The notes: generated by a model from the sequence alone, not told the origin. A DNA stretch of 64,000 nucleotides from Shouchella patagoniensis (GCF_002019705.1 NZ_KV917377.1:4093938-4157937), one strand, 5' to 3'; positions 24,795 to 33,718 are shown, counted from the first letter of the stretch. Numbers and translations are program-made.

Positions 24795-26663
24795 CTAGGC
24801 TCCTTTCCATTTAATGGTTATTTCATCACCTGGATAAATCAGATGAGGATTTTCCAAGTTATTTGTTTTCTCAAGTGTTGTCCATAAATAATTGTAGCGC
24901 AAGCCAATTTCAAACAGGGTATCACCTGGTTGGACGGTGTGGATTGTTTCGGTTGGTGCAGTACTTGAATCTTTAGAACCGAGCGTAAACGATGCGATTG
25001 TTCCAGAGATTTCATAGCTTGCAAGAAGCGTTGGTTCGCCGCTTGGGCTGGAGCTTGCTGGAACAAATTTTAACCCTTCTGGTGCGTTATCGCTTGGTGT
25101 GTCTTTGGCACTAAAATCGCGAGTAGAGAAATAGGTTTCGTACGTCGCCGTAGCTGGATCAGTAATGTCATACACAAACAATCCCCCATCACGTTCAAGA
25201 GCGATAAATGCAAATGTTTTGCCATCAATCTCTGCTAGTTCTACTGTTTCTGGTTCTGGCCCTTTGTTGTCACTCCGATCATCGAAAGCATCTTCTTCGT
25301 GATTGGTATTAAAGAAGTCTGGGTTGATTTCGGCTAGTTTTTGCTCAAAGTCATCGCCGCTATCAAATACAAGCTCCATTGTGTCTGCGTCAAAAATAGA
25401 GAATGAACGTCCACCAAAGGAATAGAGTGCTTCATATTGACCATCCTCGTTTGTTGGTGCAGATGTAGTAACGTTTAAACGTCCGAGTTTTTCATCGGCA
25501 AATAAATCATCTGCGACGAGTTGATCCAATTCTTTTTGGGAGAATCCAGCAAAAAGATCTGCATTGAAAGCCACTTTACCTTCAAGTTCAGCGGCACGCG
25601 CTTCTTCAGAGAAGCCCTCATAATCTTACGCGTCCCCTTCATTTGGTGTAACGATATACGTTTTCCCGTTTGTTTCATAAAGTGCAATTGCATCAGGTTG
25701 ATGAATACCTAAGACTGGCCACTGTTGGATGTTGATTTTTCCGTCTTTGTCAGAAACGTCCATGCCTCTCCCAGTCTCTGAATGATCTTTATAGCCAAGA
25801 GATTTCACGCTTTTAAATTTGTTTTCGTTTAAATCAAGTATGGCAATGGCGTTGCTTTCCTGTAAGACAACATAAGCGAGCGAGCTATCACTTGTTACAG
25901 CAATAAATTCTGGTTCAAGATCTTCTGCGTAACTTGAATCTGGGTGGACTTTGCGTACATTTTCTTCAACAATGTCATCACTGAATGTGGCTGTCTCGAT
26001 CGTTGCTGCTTGTTCCGCACCTTTGCTTATATCGATGATTGAAACGGACCCTTCTGGGTTGATGTGATAGTCGTCACTTGGCTCACCCTCGTTAGCAACG
26101 AGGAGCTTCTCTCCATCTGGAGTAAACGTGATCATGTCTGGGAGAGCGCCTACTTCAACTGTTGAGAGGTGGCTACCATCATTTTTCATAAAGATTACAT
26201 GACCTGGATCTGTTTTTGGATCCGCGACAGTAGCGACAGCAATGATGTCTTCCGTCGGGTGAACAGCAATACTAGTCAAATCGCCTACACTTGATAGATT
26301 AGGATCAAGATCTTTTACGTATAGTTGTTTTTTTAAAGGGATTTCATTAAAGATTGTATGATCTTTAAGTGCGTCGTCAGCAAGAATGTCAATAGATTGG
26401 GCATCACCATTAATGGAAAAGATTTGGTTGCTTCTCTCATCATACGCAACGATTTCAGCTCCACCAGAGCCAAATTCGGCACCGCTGTGATAGCGACCGG
26501 AAAGTGTGATTGGTAAGTTGCCAGTTGTTGCTTCATCATGAAGAGTAAGTGAGGATGGACTTTCTTGTTTAGGAGGTGGGGACCCGTCACTTGCATGTGC
26601 AGGAAGGGTAGAAGTTGTTAAAATAGTAGCGAGCGCTAAGGAAGCAATGTACGACTTTTTCAT
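24795..26663 (-). pseudogene. Choice-of-anchor I / LysM surface protein with in-frame TAA
   Basis: A single reading frame of 622 codons encodes an exported beta-propeller protein of the 'choice-of-anchor I' type. It has a signal peptide (MKKSYIASLALATIL to A-H-A), then repeats such as V-A-V-H-P-T-E-D and F-T-P-D-G-E-K-L-L-V-A-N-E-G-E-P-S. The propeller ends N-E-G-D-A, then TAA at 25626-25628, then D-Y-E-G-F-S-E-E in the same frame. A C-terminal LysM (H-T-V-Q-P-G-D-T-L-F-E-I-G) would bind peptidoglycan. ATG 26663 has GAGGTGACC upstream. The stop replaces what is normally Arg in N-E-G-D-A-R-D-Y. Everything else is intact, so the loss is recent, or the base call is wrong. Confidence 0.75.
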
Positions 26664-26789
26664 GTAGGTCACCTCGTTGTATATGTATGCACCAAGCATA
26701 GCAAGGGAATGAAAACGAGGTGTAAAGCAAGGGTGAATGATTTGTAAAGTAGTTGGAGAAAAAGTGAAGTGAGAACGGGGGATGGGTAA

Positions 26790-27206
26790 ATGGAAATTAA
26801 AGAGATTCAAAAAGAAGAAGCGTGGAAATTGAGACAGATCATTATGTATCCAACTAAAAAGCAATCTGCTGTGAAGCTTACAGATGATGACGTAGGTGTG
26901 CATTACGGATTATTCGTGAAAGAGAAACTCATTTCCGTTGTTTCATTATTCCTTATGGAAGAAGAGGCTCAGTTTCGCAAGTTTGCGACACTTGGAGAAG
27001 AGCAGGGAAAAGGGTATGGGACGTTTTTATTGCGTCACGTGTTAAATGAGGCGGAAAAAAACGGTGTAAAGAAGGTTTGGTGTAATGCAAGAAAAACAAA
27101 AAAGAACTTCTACAAACGATTTGATTTAGTAGAAACGGATAAAACCTTTAGGCGTGGTGAAATCGATTATGTCATTATGGAGAAAGTGAAGGATAAAACC
27201 GAATAG
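26790..27206 (+). CDS. GNAT acetyltransferase
   Basis: A 138-residue GNAT. V-H-Y-G-L-F-V-K-E-K-L-I-S-V-V-S-L-F begins the core, A-Q-F-R-K-F-A-T-L is the strand before the acetyl-CoA loop, E-Q-G-K-G-Y-G-T-F-L-L is the loop itself, and N-F-Y-K-R-F-D-L-V is motif B. ATG 26790 has a G-rich GGGGGATGGG segment upstream. It is divergent from the choice-of-anchor gene and probably stands alone. This branch resembles ElaA/YitI-like acetyltransferases, but the substrate is not known. Confidence 0.8.
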   Translation: MEIKEIQKEEAWKLRQIIMYPTKKQSAVKLTDDDVGVHYGLFVKEKLISVVSLFLMEEEAQFRKFATLGEEQGKGYGTFLLRHVLNEAEKNGVKKVWCNARKTKKNFYKRFDLVETDKTFRRGEIDYVIMEKVKDKTE

Positions 27207-27351
27207 CTTGTTGGTAGTTCTCTGAAATCTGGATGTCAAAGTCAATAAATTCGATATACAAGAGGAAAAGGTTTTTGTTTATCCAATACATATAGCTAGT
27301 TAAAAGAATGATTGTTATAAGTGATATACTGGATAAAAAGGGGGGATAGCA

Positions 27352-27645
27352 ATGGTTTTAGAAGCAGTCATGTTGCAAGTCAAAGCAAATATGGAACAAG
27401 AATATGAAACAGCATTTAGAGATGCATCTAAACTAATTGCCTCGATGAAAGGGTATAGATCTCATGAATTGCAAAGGTGCATGGAAGTAAAAGGAAGGTA
27501 TTTATTATTAGTTAGGTGGGAGACATTAGAAGATCACACCATTGGTTTTAGAAACTCTAAAGAGTATAAAAGGTGGAAAAAACAATTGCATCATTTTTAT
27601 GATCCATTCCCGACAGTTGAACACTTTCAACGTGTCCCACTTTAA
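27352..27645 (+). CDS. Antibiotic biosynthesis monooxygenase (ABM) domain protein
   Basis: A 97-residue single ABM-domain protein, a ferredoxin-like dimer found in cofactor-free monooxygenases, haem-degrading enzymes and many small stress proteins. It has V-M-L-Q-V-K-A for the first strand, M-K-G-Y-R-S-H-E-L-Q-R, then Y-L-L-L-V-R-W-E-T-L-E-D-H at the third strand and the final F-R-N-S-K-E-Y-K-R-W helix. GGGGGG ends 6 nt before ATG 27352. Length and order match the family. Its substrate is unknown. Confidence 0.8.
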   Translation: MVLEAVMLQVKANMEQEYETAFRDASKLIASMKGYRSHELQRCMEVKGRYLLLVRWETLEDHTIGFRNSKEYKRWKKQLHHFYDPFPTVEHFQRVPL

Positions 27646-27665
27646 AGTAGAAAGAGGATTTTGTG

Positions 27666-27887
27666 ATGTTGCAGACATTATGGCTTGCTGGGATGCCAAT
27701 GTATATTCCATTTATAAGTGTGTTAGCTACGATGTTAGGTGCTAAGTATGAGGAAGAGTCGATTTATTAACCTGCCATTCTATGTACAATCATTATTATA
27801 CTCATTCTATCTCTTGAAATATGGAGTTTTTATGCAATTGTGAGTCTTCCAGGAGTTCTATTACTTATGGAAAAAGGTGAAATTTGA
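27666..27887 (+). pseudogene. Small membrane protein with in-frame TAA
   Basis: From ATG 27666 one frame reads MLQTLWLAGMPMYIPFISVL and continues to a TAA at 27768, then in the same frame P-A-I-L-C-T-I-I-I-I-L-I-L-S-L-E-I-W and on to TGA 27885. Joined, it would be a 73-residue protein with two or three membrane helices. The unbroken hydrophobic pattern on both sides of the stop suggests one original gene. No family is recognised and the ribosome binding site is weak, so this is tentative. Confidence 0.4.
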
Positions 27888-28173
27888 TTACATAAAAAAT
27901 GAGGAGATCCACCGTTGATGGAAAAAGTGAATGTCCCTAATAAATATAAAATGCTTGATTAATAGGAGAATAAAAACACTAAGATCTGTTTTATGTAGAT
28001 TCAGTACACTTAATTTGAAGAAGTGAATCGTTGGACTTATAGTAAAGAGAATGGATTTTTAGAATTCTTCATCCCTATCTCGAGTTAAACGTCTCAATAA
28101 GAATTTCCTTACTTGTGTATTTGCTTCCGAATGTGAATTTAATTTGAAGGAAGTCTACATATTCACTAATTCA

Positions 28174-28488
28174 TTATGGGCTCTCCTGTTTGTTTCCGTA
28201 TATTTCATAAGCAAAATAACCAACCAAATAGCCTATCCCTGCTCCAAAACTAATTGTAGATAGTAAGGAGATGTTGAAAATTAGGCTAATAATTATACCT
28301 ACATTACAACCAGCTATCATTCCTAGTGGTATTAAACTATCTAATAAACGTTGAGCTTTTTTTGTTTTTTTCTTAGCTAGCGTACCTTGTTTAAACTTAT
28401 GTTCAAGTCTTTTAATAACGAATACAACAACCGCTCCCATTAATGCAAGAGGTAGCACATTGTAAAAAATGTCCATCACGAACTCCAT
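28174..28488 (-). CDS. Small membrane protein, unknown function
   Basis: A 104-residue protein with a first helix near residues 8-24 (N-V-L-P-L-A-L-M-G-A-V-V-V-F-V-I), a basic linker (R-L-E-H-K-F-K-Q then K-K-K-T-K-K), and two further helices rich in Gly and Ile. The ATG at 28488 is used because AAGGAG lies upstream; an ATG at 28509 overlaps that ribosome binding site. The C-terminal half (G-M-I-A-G-C-N-V-G-I-I-I-S, then G-A-G-I-G-Y-L-V-G-Y) has small-residue helix packing. No family is recognised. Confidence 0.55.
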   Translation of the reverse strand: MEFVMDIFYNVLPLALMGAVVVFVIKRLEHKFKQGTLAKKKTKKAQRLLDSLIPLGMIAGCNVGIIISLIFNISLLSTISFGAGIGYLVGYFAYEIYGNKQESP

Positions 28489-28597
28489 AGTAGATAGATC
28501 TCCTTCCATTTTTAAAGGTAATTTTATTTACATAGGTGTGGGTCGAGCTAGTTACAAAAGAGTAGAATTGATTTTAAAAAACCTCGTTCCTTTACGT

Positions 28598-28630
28598 AAA
28601 AACGAAGCAGGCAGCCACCGGCTTCGTTTT
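28598..28630 (-). terminator. Terminator of the 54-residue gene
   Basis: On the minus strand AAAACGAAGC and GCTTCGTTTT pair around a 12-nt loop and end in a T-run. It starts right after the stop codon of the small gene at 28633-28797. Confidence 0.65.
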
Positions 28631-28632
28631 AT

Positions 28633-28797
28633 TTATAGTTGTTTAACTGTGTATGTGATATTCTTCTTGCTGTTGCTGTTTAATTTCTTTGCCAATAACT
28701 CGGCGGCAACAGAATCAGTAAAGGTTTTATCCAAATGGCTGTTTGAATCCTTTAGGGTTCCTGTCACCCCGTTCGTGTCGCGTACAATTTTGTACAT
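28633..28797 (-). CDS. 54-residue protein, unknown function
   Basis: A short gene reading MYKIVRDTNGVTGTLKDS at the N-terminus, then a Lys/Asn/Ser-rich half ending N-I-T-Y-T-V-K-Q-L. AGGAGTGACC lies just upstream of ATG 28797 and a clear intrinsic terminator follows the stop, so it has all the marks of a real gene despite its size. It alternates hydrophobic and polar residues (T-F-T-D-S-V-A-A-E-L-L-A-K-K-L), suggesting a beta hairpin plus one amphipathic helix. No family is recognised. Confidence 0.6.
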   Translation of the reverse strand: MYKIVRDTNGVTGTLKDSNSHLDKTFTDSVAAELLAKKLNSNSKKNITYTVKQL

Positions 28798-28922
28798 ACG
28801 GGGTCACTCCTAAATTCAATTCAGCATAGCTTAAAGCTGTTTTTTCATTGTCTCACACCTAGTGCCTCTTAGTAAGGGATAATTTCCGACAATTTATGCA
28901 TGAGGTCATGATTGCGGTTGGG

Positions 28923-30335
28923 TTAAATGGTTTTATACCCCCATGCCTCTAAGACTGCTCCGACTGCTTCTTCTAATTTTTCTTCAATGATACCAGCGAA
29001 ACCAAGGACGATTCGTGGCGGTAGTGTGTCATCAATCTCAATCGAGTAGGCCGATAGAGGGTACACTTTTGCTTCTGCTAGACGTGCTTGCTCTACAAGC
29101 TCCTCTTCACTCATCCCATTTTTTACGATTAGAACAATATGAAGACCAGAGCGTTCACCAATGATGGATAGTTTTTCTTCGTATGGTTTTAGTAAGTTAA
29201 GCACTTTTTCGAGTTTGCGTCGATAAATTTTCCGCATTCGATTCAAGTGTTTTTCGAAGTCTCCTTGTTTCATAAATTCAGTGAGCACCTGTTGATCAAT
29301 GCGGGAGACAGTTGAATGGTAAAACGAAAAAGTGCTTTGATACATGCTGACAAGTGGTTTTGGCAGCACCATATAGCTAATTCGGGCCGAAGGGATCAGT
29401 GATTTAGAAAAGGTGCCTAAGTAAATAACTTTGCCACTCGCATCCATACTGTGTAAAGAGGGAATCGTCTTTCCGCTATAACGAAATTCGCTATCGTAAT
29501 CGTCCTCAATGATGTAACGTCCGTCCACGGCTTCAGCCCAGTTTAATAGTTTTTTTCGGCGGTTGATAGAGAGGACAGATCCATAAGGAAAATGATGGGA
29601 TGGGGTGGTGTACAGCACGTCAATTGGTGATTGAATGACACGGTCAACGTCAACCCCTTCCGCGTCAACAGAAAATGGATAAAAGTCGTTTGGGTAATTA
29701 CGCAGTAGTTTGCGCATTAATTGGTATCCTGGGTCTTCAATGCCGTATATTTTATGATCGCCAAGCAATAAAAAGACTTGTTGTAGCAGCGTTTCAATGC
29801 CAGCACCAACAACGATTTGTTCAGGGGTGCATTGGACACCACGGGAATGATATAAATAGGTAGCAATTTCGTGGCGAAATGTTTCTTCTCCTTGGTTATG
29901 ACCTAATAAAAGAATGTTGTTGTTGGCTAGATCAACCGTATTTTTCATATATTTGCGCCATTTCTCAAAGGGAAAATGGCGTGTATCGATATGGGTCGGG
30001 TGGAAATTAAAGCGAATCACATCTGTTGGTTGCGCTGGAACAGCCGTTATTTTTTCGTCAGAGCGGATATATTCCAAATCTTCATACGCTTGGACGAAAA
30101 AGCCTTTTCGTGGCAAGACTTCTACATACCCTTCCGCCGTTAATTGTTCGTAAGTTGATTCGACTGTGTTTTGACTAATTTTCAAGAAGTCAGCTAGTTT
30201 TCGTTTGGATGGTAGTTTTGTTCCATACTCAATTCTGCCTTCGGTAATTTCATTTTTAATATGTGAATATAATTGTTCATATAGAGGAACGGAACTTGTT
30301 CGGTTTAGTTCACACCATAGCTTCTCCATCGACAT
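28923..30335 (-). CDS. pdxR: MocR-type regulator of pyridoxal phosphate synthesis
   Basis: A 470-residue MocR/GntR regulator: an N-terminal winged helix (P-L-Y-E-Q-L-Y-S-H-I-K, L-P-S-K-R-K-L-A-D-F, V-E-S-T-Y-E-Q-L) joined to a fold-type I aminotransferase-like domain that binds PLP (the Lys in Y-L-G-T-F-S-K-S-L near residue 290, D in I-E-D-D-Y-D-S-E-F). It is divergent from pdxS-pdxT, the place occupied by PdxR in several Firmicutes and actinobacteria, where it activates pdxST when PLP is scarce and represses its own gene. The ATG at 30335 has AAAGGAG upstream. Confidence is high because domain layout and position agree. Confidence 0.9.
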   Translation of the reverse strand: MSMEKLWCELNRTSSVPLYEQLYSHIKNEITEGRIEYGTKLPSKRKLADFLKISQNTVESTYEQLTAEGYVEVLPRKGFFVQAYEDLEYIRSDEKITAVPAQPTDVIRFNFHPTHIDTRHFPFEKWRKYMKNTVDLANNNILLLGHNQGEETFRHEIATYLYHSRGVQCTPEQIVVGAGIETLLQQVFLLLGDHKIYGIEDPGYQLMRKLLRNYPNDFYPFSVDAEGVDVDRVIQSPIDVLYTTPSHHFPYGSVLSINRRKKLLNWAEAVDGRYIIEDDYDSEFRYSGKTIPSLHSMDASGKVIYLGTFSKSLIPSARISYMVLPKPLVSMYQSTFSFYHSTVSRIDQQVLTEFMKQGDFEKHLNRMRKIYRRKLEKVLNLLKPYEEKLSIIGERSGLHIVLIVKNGMSEEELVEQARLAEAKVYPLSAYSIEIDDTLPPRIVLGFAGIIEEKLEEAVGAVLEAWGYKTI

Positions 30336-30379
30336 TTGCTCCTTTTTACTGACCTCATCAAATTGATCGAAACTGACAC

Positions 30380-30408
30380 TTACAATACAATCAGTTGTTT
30401 TCTATACT
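30380..30408 (+). promoter_or_regulatory. pdxST promoter
   Basis: TTACAA (30380-30385), 17-nt spacer, TATACT (30403-30408), between divergent pdxR and pdxS. PdxR sites are expected here, but I could not mark them with certainty. Confidence 0.6.
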
Positions 30409-30450
30409 AGGGAACAAATCAATAAAAAGCAATTAAAAGGAGCGAAAAAA

Positions 30451-31338
30451 ATGGATCGATTAGTTGGTACGGACCGAGTGAAGCAAGGAATGGCGCAAAT
30501 GCAAAAAGGTGGCGTCATTATGGATGTTATTAACGCGGAACAAGCGAAAATTGCTGAAGAAGCTGGAGCAGTTGCGGTTATGGCGTTAGAGCGTGTGCCT
30601 TCTGACATTCGTGCAGCCGGTGGCGTTGCGAGAATGGCAGACCCTACAATCACCGACGATGTGTTAAATGCGGTATCGATCCCAGTAATGGCGAAAGCGC
30701 GTATTGGTCACATTGTTGAAGCGCGTGTACTTGAAGCAATGGGTGTCGATTACATTGATGAGAGCGAAGTTTTGACGCCTGCGGATGAAGTGTATCATTT
30801 AAATAAGCGTGATTTCACTGTTCCTTTTGTGTGTGGTGCTCGAGACTTAGGTGAAGCTGCGCGTCGAATCGGTGAAGGAGCGTCGATGATTCGAACAAAA
30901 GGGGAGCCGGGAACAGGCAACATCGTTGAAGCGGTTCGTCATATGCGAAAAATGCAAGCGCAAATTAAGCAAGTAGCGAATATGTCGACAGATGAGTTGA
31001 TGACAGAAGCAAAGAATTTAGGGGCACCATATGAGTTGCTTTTGCAAATGAAAGAAACTGGGAAGTTCCCTGTTGTTAATTTTGCGGCAGGTGGGATTGC
31101 CACACCAGCGGATGCGGCGCTCATGATGCAGTTAGGCGCAGATGGCGTTTTTGTTGGCTCGGGTATCTTCAAATCCGATAATCCAGAAAAATTTGCACGA
31201 GCAATTGTGGAAGCCACAACGCATTATACGGATTATAAATTGATTGCAGAGCTATCAAAGAACTTAGGTACAGCGATGAAAGGGATTGAAATCTCGACCC
31301 TTTCGGCAGCTGATCGTATGCAGGATCGTGGTTGGTAA
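30451..31338 (+). CDS. pdxS: Pyridoxal 5'-phosphate synthase subunit PdxS
   Basis: The 295-residue synthase subunit, which makes PLP from ribose 5-phosphate, glyceraldehyde 3-phosphate and ammonia. Nearly every conserved block is present: [10 protein letters not shown] at the start, G-G-V-I-M-D-V with the catalytic Asp near 25, [10 protein letters not shown], and V-M-A-K-A-R-I-G-H with the catalytic Lys82. The second Lys lies in the [10 protein letters not shown] block, and [14 protein letters not shown] binds phosphate. AAAAGGAG precedes the ATG. Its stop overlaps pdxT by one base. Twelve copies form the core of the complex with PdxT. Confidence 0.97.
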   Translation: MDRLVGTDRVKQGMAQMQKGGVIMDVINAEQAKIAEEAGAVAVMALERVPSDIRAAGGVARMADPTITDDVLNAVSIPVMAKARIGHIVEARVLEAMGVDYIDESEVLTPADEVYHLNKRDFTVPFVCGARDLGEAARRIGEGASMIRTKGEPGTGNIVEAVRHMRKMQAQIKQVANMSTDELMTEAKNLGAPYELLLQMKETGKFPVVNFAAGGIATPADAALMMQLGADGVFVGSGIFKSDNPEKFARAIVEATTHYTDYKLIAELSKNLGTAMKGIEISTLSAADRMQDRGW

Positions 31339-31928
31339 TGGCAACAATTGGCGTATTGGCATTACAAGGGGCGGTTGGAGAACATCTCCGTTTTCTTGAA
31401 GAAAACGGTGCCAACGCTGTTGAGATCAAACGTATCGAGCAGCTAGAAGAAATGGATGGGCTTGTAATTCCTGGTGGTGAATCAACGGCAATGCGACGGC
31501 TCATAGATAAATATGATTTCCTTGAACCACTTCGAACGTTTGGGAAAACAGGTAAGCCAGTTTTTGGAACGTGTGCTGGATTGATTTTAATGGCAAAAAC
31601 CGTTACGGATCGAGAGGAAGGCCACTTAGGATTTATTGATATGGTTGTTGAACGGAATGCCTTTGGCAGACAACGAGAAAGCTTTGAAGTAAACCTGAAC
31701 GTAAAGGGAATTGCGAGTGATGTAAATGCCGTCTTTATTCGTGCTCCTCTCGTTAAAGAAGTGGGCGCAGAAGTGGACGTATTAAGCGAATACGACGGCG
31801 AAATTGTTGCCGTTAAGCAAGGGCCGTTCCTCGCTTGTTCCTTCCATCCAGAGTTAACCGATGATTCAAGATTACACCAAGCGTTTATACACATGGTCGA
31901 CGAATACCGCTTTATGAAAGCAGAGTGA
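31338..31928 (+). CDS. pdxT: PLP synthase glutaminase subunit PdxT
   Basis: The 196-residue glutamine amidotransferase that feeds ammonia to PdxS. Class I glutaminase features: P-G-G-E-S-T-A near residue 46 (oxyanion loop), nucleophile C79 in F-G-T-C-A-G-L-I-L, and the H-x-E pair in S-F-H-P-E-L. ATG 31338 is inside the TAATG overlap with the pdxS stop, so the two are translationally coupled. A strong hairpin follows 30 nt downstream. Full-length and intact. Confidence 0.96.
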   Translation: MATIGVLALQGAVGEHLRFLEENGANAVEIKRIEQLEEMDGLVIPGGESTAMRRLIDKYDFLEPLRTFGKTGKPVFGTCAGLILMAKTVTDREEGHLGFIDMVVERNAFGRQRESFEVNLNVKGIASDVNAVFIRAPLVKEVGAEVDVLSEYDGEIVAVKQGPFLACSFHPELTDDSRLHQAFIHMVDEYRFMKAE

Positions 31929-31957
31929 TTCATCGCTAATTATACCGTTGATAAAAT

Positions 31958-31987
31958 GCCCCAGAGATGAGATCTCGGGGCGTTTTT
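31958..31987 (+). terminator. pdxST terminator
   Basis: GCCCC-A-GAGAT and ATCTC-GGGGC pair around GAG, followed by GTTTTTC. Confidence 0.8.
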
Positions 31988-32079
31988 CTTCGCTCAAATT
32001 TCTCATTCTCAAACCTCAATTGGTTCACAAACGTTTTCCTTTCCGTTGATTTTTTAACTTTTTTCTTTGATTATGCAAC

Positions 32080-32150
32080 AAGCAGACAGCATTTACGTAG
32101 ACTCCGTTCTGCGAAAAGCGGAGAGAACGCCAGGAGCGAAAATAAATATC
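32080..32150. repeat. Possible degenerate Bacillus intergenic repeat
   Basis: The stretch with GTAGACTCCGTTCTGCG, AAAAGCGGAG and CAGGAGCGAAAAT looks like a worn piece of the palindromic intergenic repeats common in Bacillaceae genomes (with GACTCCTGCGGGAAAAGCGGAG-like cores). It is non-coding in all frames. The match is from memory and imperfect. Confidence 0.3.
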
Positions 32151-32255
32151 AAAGGAATCGTTTAGTACGCACAAAAAATAGCTTTTCGAGAGTTCGAACG
32201 AGACAAGTATGCTATGCTAATACTAGTACATAGTCGTAAAAAAGGAGGAGCCAAG

Positions 32256-32711
32256 TTGAACATTCGTTTACTTAAACCAGAAGAGGTCCTGCCACTTGAT
32301 TTATTACTCCTTGCTGATCCATCCGAAGACCTTGTCCGTTCCTATGTTGCCCGTGGCGAGTGCTTTGTTCTTGAGATAGAAGGTCTAATTGTTGGTACAT
32401 TTGTGTTAATTCCAACTCGTCCAGAAACGGTTGAGCTTGTAAATGTCGCCGTTGATGAAGCGTATCACGGCAAAGGATATGGCAAACACCTTGTTATGCA
32501 TGCAATAAAGGTTGCCACAGAGCAGGATTTTAAAACAATCGAGATTGGCACTGGTAATTCAAGTGTTATTCAGTTGGCGCTTTACCAAAAGTGTGGGTTC
32601 AGGATGACCTCGATTGATCGTGATTTTTTCTTGCGTCATTATGATGAACCAATATATGAAAATGGCATCCAAGTGATTGATATGGTGCGACTTTCGCAAG
32701 ATTTATCGTAA
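32256..32711 (+). CDS. GNAT acetyltransferase
   Basis: A 151-residue GNAT. The core reads V-G-T-F-V-L-I-P-T-R-P, E-L-V-N-V-A-V-D-E, the acetyl-CoA loop Y-H-G-K-G-Y-G-K-H-L-V, E-I-G-T-G-N-S-S-V-I-Q-L-A-L-Y-Q-K-C-G-F. This order is like the Bacillus aminoglycoside-6'-type or YvbK-like acetyltransferases. TTG 32256 has AAGGAGG a suitable distance upstream; the open frame extends further up to ATG 32214 but without a site. Monocistronic. The substrate is unknown. Confidence 0.82.
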   Translation: MNIRLLKPEEVLPLDLLLLADPSEDLVRSYVARGECFVLEIEGLIVGTFVLIPTRPETVELVNVAVDEAYHGKGYGKHLVMHAIKVATEQDFKTIEIGTGNSSVIQLALYQKCGFRMTSIDRDFFLRHYDEPIYENGIQVIDMVRLSQDLS

Positions 32712-32916
32712 TGATCTCAACGTTTATGGAAATGAGTTCGTTATTAGGAGAGTATCCAGACATATGATGGGCTTGTTATAAATGACGAAATTTTTAGAAA
32801 TAAGTTCATTTTGTTGCTCATAGAAGAACTTTGTTGTTGTATTCTAATTGAGACAATGGTATTCTCATATGAATCGCGGTTCATTTTCTGTCTATTTAAA
32901 AAAGGAGGTTTCGTGA

Positions 32917-33054
32917 ATGACGTTAGATGCTTTAACGGTTGACATGCTCGAAAAAGCGCTTGAGGAAGCAAAGGCTCAAGACCTCGCTGATGATTTGATT
33001 GCTATTCTTCGAAATGAATTAAGTAAACGTAATATCTTACCATCAAAAATGTAA
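32917..33054 (+). CDS. sda: Sda-like sporulation histidine kinase inhibitor
   Basis: A 45-residue protein. It aligns with the Sda checkpoint peptide, a small helical hairpin that blocks autophosphorylation of sporulation kinases (KinA) when DNA replication is disturbed: L-T-V-D-M-L-E-K-A-L-E-E-A-K-A-Q-D-L parallels the L-S-D-E-L-L-x-E-S-Y-x-K-A-x-x-L pattern, and D-D-L-I-A-I-L-R-N-E-L-S-K-R-N matches D-F-I-x-L-I-x-x-E-I-x-R-R-S. AAAGGAGG precedes ATG 32917. The gene is monocistronic. No clear DnaA box was found upstream, so its regulation is open. The assignment rests on length and hydrophobic pattern. Confidence 0.65.
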   Translation: MTLDALTVDMLEKALEEAKAQDLADDLIAILRNELSKRNILPSKM

Positions 33055-33246
33055 CGTCCGCATCCTTCCATGTCATCTACTGTTCTTGCCTCATGAATGG
33101 CAGCTTCATTAGTATATTATCCTTATCTTAGCAACCTACATAATGATGAATGACTATTTATTTCATTTCATTTAACTATACACGTATATAGCCCACGAAT
33201 CATAAGATGAGAGAAAAGCACTCTCTATTGTAGGTGGGTGAACGAA

Positions 33247-33627
33247 TTGGCTAATAATAAAAAATCACAAAAAAAGGCAGAAACAGAAGAGGAAAAAAGG
33301 CAAGAAGAGCTGATTGAGTTTTCAGAGGATCTTATTTTTTATGGAACAATCTTAAGCACAATTTCTTCTGCCATGGGGTTAGTTGGTGTCTGTATTGCCC
33401 GGGAAGTTGGAAGACAAAAAGATGCTTCGGAGTCTACTCAAGAAGAAGCAGAAGAAGTAGCAACCTTTTTTGCGGGAGGGGCGTTAAGAGGGGCGAATGA
33501 GCAACAGCTTCCTAATTATTTGTATGAGCATGTGAACAATATGAGAAGAGAACTTGACCATGTCAATTGGCAATTAAAACAAATGCAAATTCAATTGGAT
33601 CAATGGAAACGGCCTCCAAACAAATGA
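33247..33627 (+). CDS. Membrane-associated coiled-coil protein, unknown
   Basis: A 126-residue protein with three parts: a very charged N-terminus (K-K-S-Q-K-K-A-E-T-E-E-E-K-R-Q-E-E), one hydrophobic stretch near residues 37-57 (I-F-Y-G-T-I-L-S-T-I-S-S-A-M-G-L-V-G-V), and a C-terminal amphipathic helix (Y-E-H-V-N-N-M-R-R-E-L, then Q-L-K-Q-M-Q-I-Q-L-D-Q-W) that looks like a coiled coil. TTG 33247 is preferred, with AGGTGG upstream; GTG 33238 is an alternative. It lies after the Sda-like gene with a 190-nt gap. No family is recognised. Confidence 0.55.
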   Translation: MANNKKSQKKAETEEEKRQEELIEFSEDLIFYGTILSTISSAMGLVGVCIAREVGRQKDASESTQEEAEEVATFFAGGALRGANEQQLPNYLYEHVNNMRRELDHVNWQLKQMQIQLDQWKRPPNK

Positions 33628-33664
33628 ACAGTGGAACAGTGTTCAGTTGTCTGGAGGTGAGCTT

Positions 33665-33718
33665 ATGGACAAGCGTTTTTATTGGATCCATTTAAGAAAA
33701 AGTGCGAATGTGGGCTAG
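33665..33718 (+). CDS. 17-residue open frame with strong ribosome binding site
   Basis: GGAGGTGAGCTT stands at perfect distance from ATG 33665, opening a 17-codon frame (MDKRFYWIHLRKSANVG) that ends at TAG 33716. It could be a leader peptide, a truncated gene start or chance. No aromatic or branched-chain codon run of an attenuator is present. It lies before the promoter of the formate transporter leader. Confidence 0.25.
   Translation: MDKRFYWIHLRKSANVG

Noticed and set aside
27915-27960. 14-codon frame MEKVNVPNKYKMLD after GAGGAG
   Set aside because: Too short and in a decayed region; probably a truncated gene start.
31169-31933. 254-codon minus-strand frame opposite pdxS-pdxT
   Set aside because: Antisense of two certain genes; composition is Ser/Thr/Ile-rich as expected for a shadow frame.
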